From positions 34,739 to 98,738 of the forward strand of contig NZ_JAESDK010000019.1 in the NCBI RefSeq assembly GCF_019249245.1: a DNA stretch of 64,000 bases. The letters run 5' to 3'. The number at the start of each line of letters is the position of its first letter. Within the stretch, counting starts at the first letter, position 1. Under the pieces are notes generated by a model that saw nothing but the letters and a program-made list of their open reading frames with translations, was not told where the DNA came from and searched no databases. The DNA is from Alteromonas lipotrueiana. GTDB lineage: Bacteria > Pseudomonadota > Gammaproteobacteria > Enterobacterales > Alteromonadaceae. This document shows positions 62,955-64,000 of this stretch, piece by piece. A program made the position numbers and the translations under genes.

Positions 62955-63059
62955 ACATAACAAAACGCTATTGGCACTCACTCCGTTCGCTGGGACGCAA
63001 ACACGGGGCCGCTTCGCGATTATAGCCCCGTGCCTGTGCCCCAAAGCTTAAAGTTAGGC
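62955..63059 (+). other. attC1, recombination site of cassette 1
   Basis: 105 bp from R'' ACATAAC (62955-62961) to R' GTTAGGC (63053-63059). The inner stem CACGGGGC (63002-63009) pairs with GCCCCGTG (63025-63032). The recombination point is after the G at 63053. Sequence TTGGCACTC and CGCTGGGACGC is shared with attC2, showing one attC family, as in sedentary chromosomal integrons. Confidence 0.9.
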
Positions 63060-63066
63060 ACTAAAT

Positions 63067-63669
63067 ATGAATCCCATACAGCAAGCATCCAATTACGATA
63101 AGATTGCAGAGCATTGGAATAGCGACCGCTTCAATAGAGAAAATGGTATTTCTCAGCACAAGAGAGCGCTTAACTTTGCCCCAAAGACGGGAAAAGCTAT
63201 TGATGTAGGCTGCGGTAGTAGCGGTCGTATAATCAATTTATTATTAGAGTATGGATATGATGTTGAGGGGCTGGACCTTTCAGCCGAGATGCTAAGACTT
63301 GCCAAAATAAGGCATCCTAATGTCATATTCCATCATGCAGATATCTGCAACTGGGATCCATGTAACAAATATGCATTCATATCAGCATGGGATAGTATTT
63401 GGCATGTGCCCCTAGAAAACCAAGAAAGTGTAATTGGTAAGCTCCTTGAGCATCTGGAAGTGGATGGCGTAATAATTTTTACAAGTGGTGCGGTCGATGA
63501 GAAAGGTGATGGTAGCAATCCATTTTTAGGTCAAGACTTGTATCACGCAGCTCTTGGCATCCCTGCACTTTTAAAGTTATTGGAAAGTCACAACTGTGTG
63601 TGTCGACACTTGGAAAATGATGACTTTCCAAACAAACATTTATACGTGGTCGCACAAAAACGTGCCTAA
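63067..63669 (+). CDS. cassette 2: class I SAM-dependent methyltransferase
   Basis: 200 residues with the Rossmann-type SAM motif AIDVGCGSSGRII, acidic residue in VEGLDLSAEML and the DxxxHVP-type loop AWDSIWHVPLENQ, typical of small-molecule methyltransferases of the UbiE/Methyltransf_11 group. The substrate is unknown. It starts 13 bases inside the cassette, and its stop codon TAA is part of the attC2 R'' box, as is common for tightly packed cassettes. The codon use is richer in A and T than the genes left of the integron. Confidence 0.85.
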   Translation: MNPIQQASNYDKIAEHWNSDRFNRENGISQHKRALNFAPKTGKAIDVGCGSSGRIINLLLEYGYDVEGLDLSAEMLRLAKIRHPNVIFHHADICNWDPCNKYAFISAWDSIWHVPLENQESVIGKLLEHLEVDGVIIFTSGAVDEKGDGSNPFLGQDLYHAALGIPALLKLLESHNCVCRHLENDDFPNKHLYVVAQKRA

Positions 63670-63778
63670 CAAAAAGCTGTTGGCACTCCCTTCGGTCGCT
63701 GGGACGCTAACACGTGGGCTCACTCGCTTCGCTCGGATTTTAGCCCACGTGCTAGCGCCCCAAAGTTTGGCGTTAGGC
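63664..63778 (+). other. attC2, recombination site of cassette 2
   Basis: 115 bp from R'' GCCTAAC (63664-63670) to R' GTTAGGC (63772-63778), perfectly complementary. Inner stem CACGTGGGCT (63711-63720) pairs with AGCCCACGTG (63742-63751), extended by GCTA/TAGC outside. Confidence 0.92.
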
Positions 63779-63791
63779 ATTTTAAGGAAGT

Positions 63792-64000
63792 ATGGTGAAA
63801 GTTCATCTAGTGGTAGCACACCCAGAACAAGGCTCGTTTAATTTTGCGTTGCATCAAACAGCAATAGATGTATTTAAAAATGAAAACTTTAAGTTAGAAA
63901 TTTCAGACTTATATAAACAAAATTTCAATCCTGTTGCAGGGAAAGATGATACAGCTAATTTTCCAGTAGGTGAGTTTTTTCAATTAGCAAAAGCTCAGAG
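63792..64000 (+). CDS. cassette 3: NAD(P)H dehydrogenase (quinone)/flavodoxin-fold, partial
   Basis: Begins ATG 63792 after AAGGAAGT and runs off the window. The 69 visible residues start MVKVHLVVAHPEQGSFNFAL, followed by KLEISDLYKQNFNPVAGKDD. H-P-x-x-x-S-F-N is the flavin-phosphate loop of the NQO/MdaB/KefF-type flavodoxin-fold oxidoreductases. It would reduce quinones or other electrophiles with NAD(P)H; precise activity is unknown. It is the third cassette of the array. Confidence 0.8.
   Translation, partial: MVKVHLVVAHPEQGSFNFALHQTAIDVFKNENFKLEISDLYKQNFNPVAGKDDTANFPVGEFFQLAKAQ

Larger units (their letters stand above)
62059..64000 (+). mobile_element. chromosomal integron: intI remnant, attI and cassette array (runs off the right edge)
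   Basis: The parts are in canonical order: intI on the minus strand, an insertion site, then cassettes on the plus strand each ending in an attC. Cassette 1 spans 62567-63053 (487 bp), cassette 2 spans 63054-63772 (719 bp), cassette 3 begins at 63773. The borders are confirmed by pairing: cassette 1 begins TTATGT and its attC R'' box is ACATAAC; cassette 2 begins TTAGGC and its R'' box is GCCTAAC. Such complement is required because the two halves meet in the circular cassette. The integrase is broken, so the array looks stranded unless another IntI acts in trans. Confidence 0.9.

Noticed and set aside
62955..63778. Repeated sequences at the right end as a CRISPR array
   Set aside because: Only two related repeats of about 105-115 bp, each folding into a long stem and each following a gene; this is the attC pattern, not short regular repeats with spacers.
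1..64000. tRNA or rRNA genes
   Set aside because: No intergenic stretch shows a tRNA cloverleaf with GGTTC-A-A-T-type T arm or rRNA sequence that I could recognise.

Overview
The window looks like chromosomal DNA from a marine gammaproteobacterium of the order Alteromonadales (Alteromonas-like). The grounds are the mix of genes: a complete sodium-pumping NQR operon with apbE and nqrM, FabV, a very large Oar-like TonB-dependent receptor, a bacteriophytochrome hybrid kinase, a PEP-CTERM protein, an ArgR/malate dehydrogenase divergent pair and an NSS sodium symporter. The genus is inferred from gene content, not from a marker gene.

Layout. 1-2.9 kb: start of a secreted protein, a TPR lipoprotein and an intact IS4-family element. 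2.9-7.7 kb (minus strand): a 2-oxoglutarate oxygenase, a nucleoside salvage pair (udk-nupC), and an overlapping pair made of a PhnD-like periplasmic protein and an unrecognised two-helix membrane protein. 8.1-11.4 kb: Oar-like receptor followed by the last 17 codons of a second, otherwise lost receptor. 11.6-21.8 kb: DJ-1 protein, argR and mdh (divergent), phytochrome kinase, ppc, FKBP isomerase, fabV. 22.2-29.4 kb: nqrABCDEF, apbE, nqrM; ApbE attaches the FMN to NqrB and NqrC, and NqrM matures the iron centre of NqrD/E. 29.6-37 kb: GAF protein, dinB with a LexA-like site, two metallo-beta-lactamase-fold enzymes, an exported amidohydrolase coupled to a PLP dehydratase, and a PH-domain protein. 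37-41.4 kb: DPP-IV-type peptidase, TIP30-like reductase, TrmN6, YgjV. 41.5-49.9 kb: a compact cellulose operon (unknown membrane protein, bcsA, bcsB, bcsZ, bcsC) that meets a convergent PEP-CTERM choice-of-anchor A protein. 51-62 kb: orphan ExbD, a decayed gene, sorbosone dehydrogenase-like protein, PhoD-like phosphatase/FldB, phytase-like lipoprotein, MsrA, DCC protein, SDR, NSS transporter, YeeZ.

62-64 kb (right end): a chromosomal integron. A remnant of the integrase gene intI lies on the minus strand with a nonsense codon at position 8 and loss of the whole catalytic part, yet a perfect CTGT-N8-ACAG LexA box survives just upstream of its original start. Divergently arranged gene cassettes follow: an unknown small membrane protein with attC1, a SAM-dependent methyltransferase with attC2, and the start of a flavodoxin-fold quinone reductase that runs off the window. 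The cassette borders are supported by a reciprocal test: each cassette's first bases complement its own attC R'' box. This is the most notable region: an SOS-wired integron that appears to have lost its own recombinase.

Many start codons were moved from the longest reading frame to a downstream ATG or GTG with a Shine-Dalgarno sequence; these choices are given per gene.
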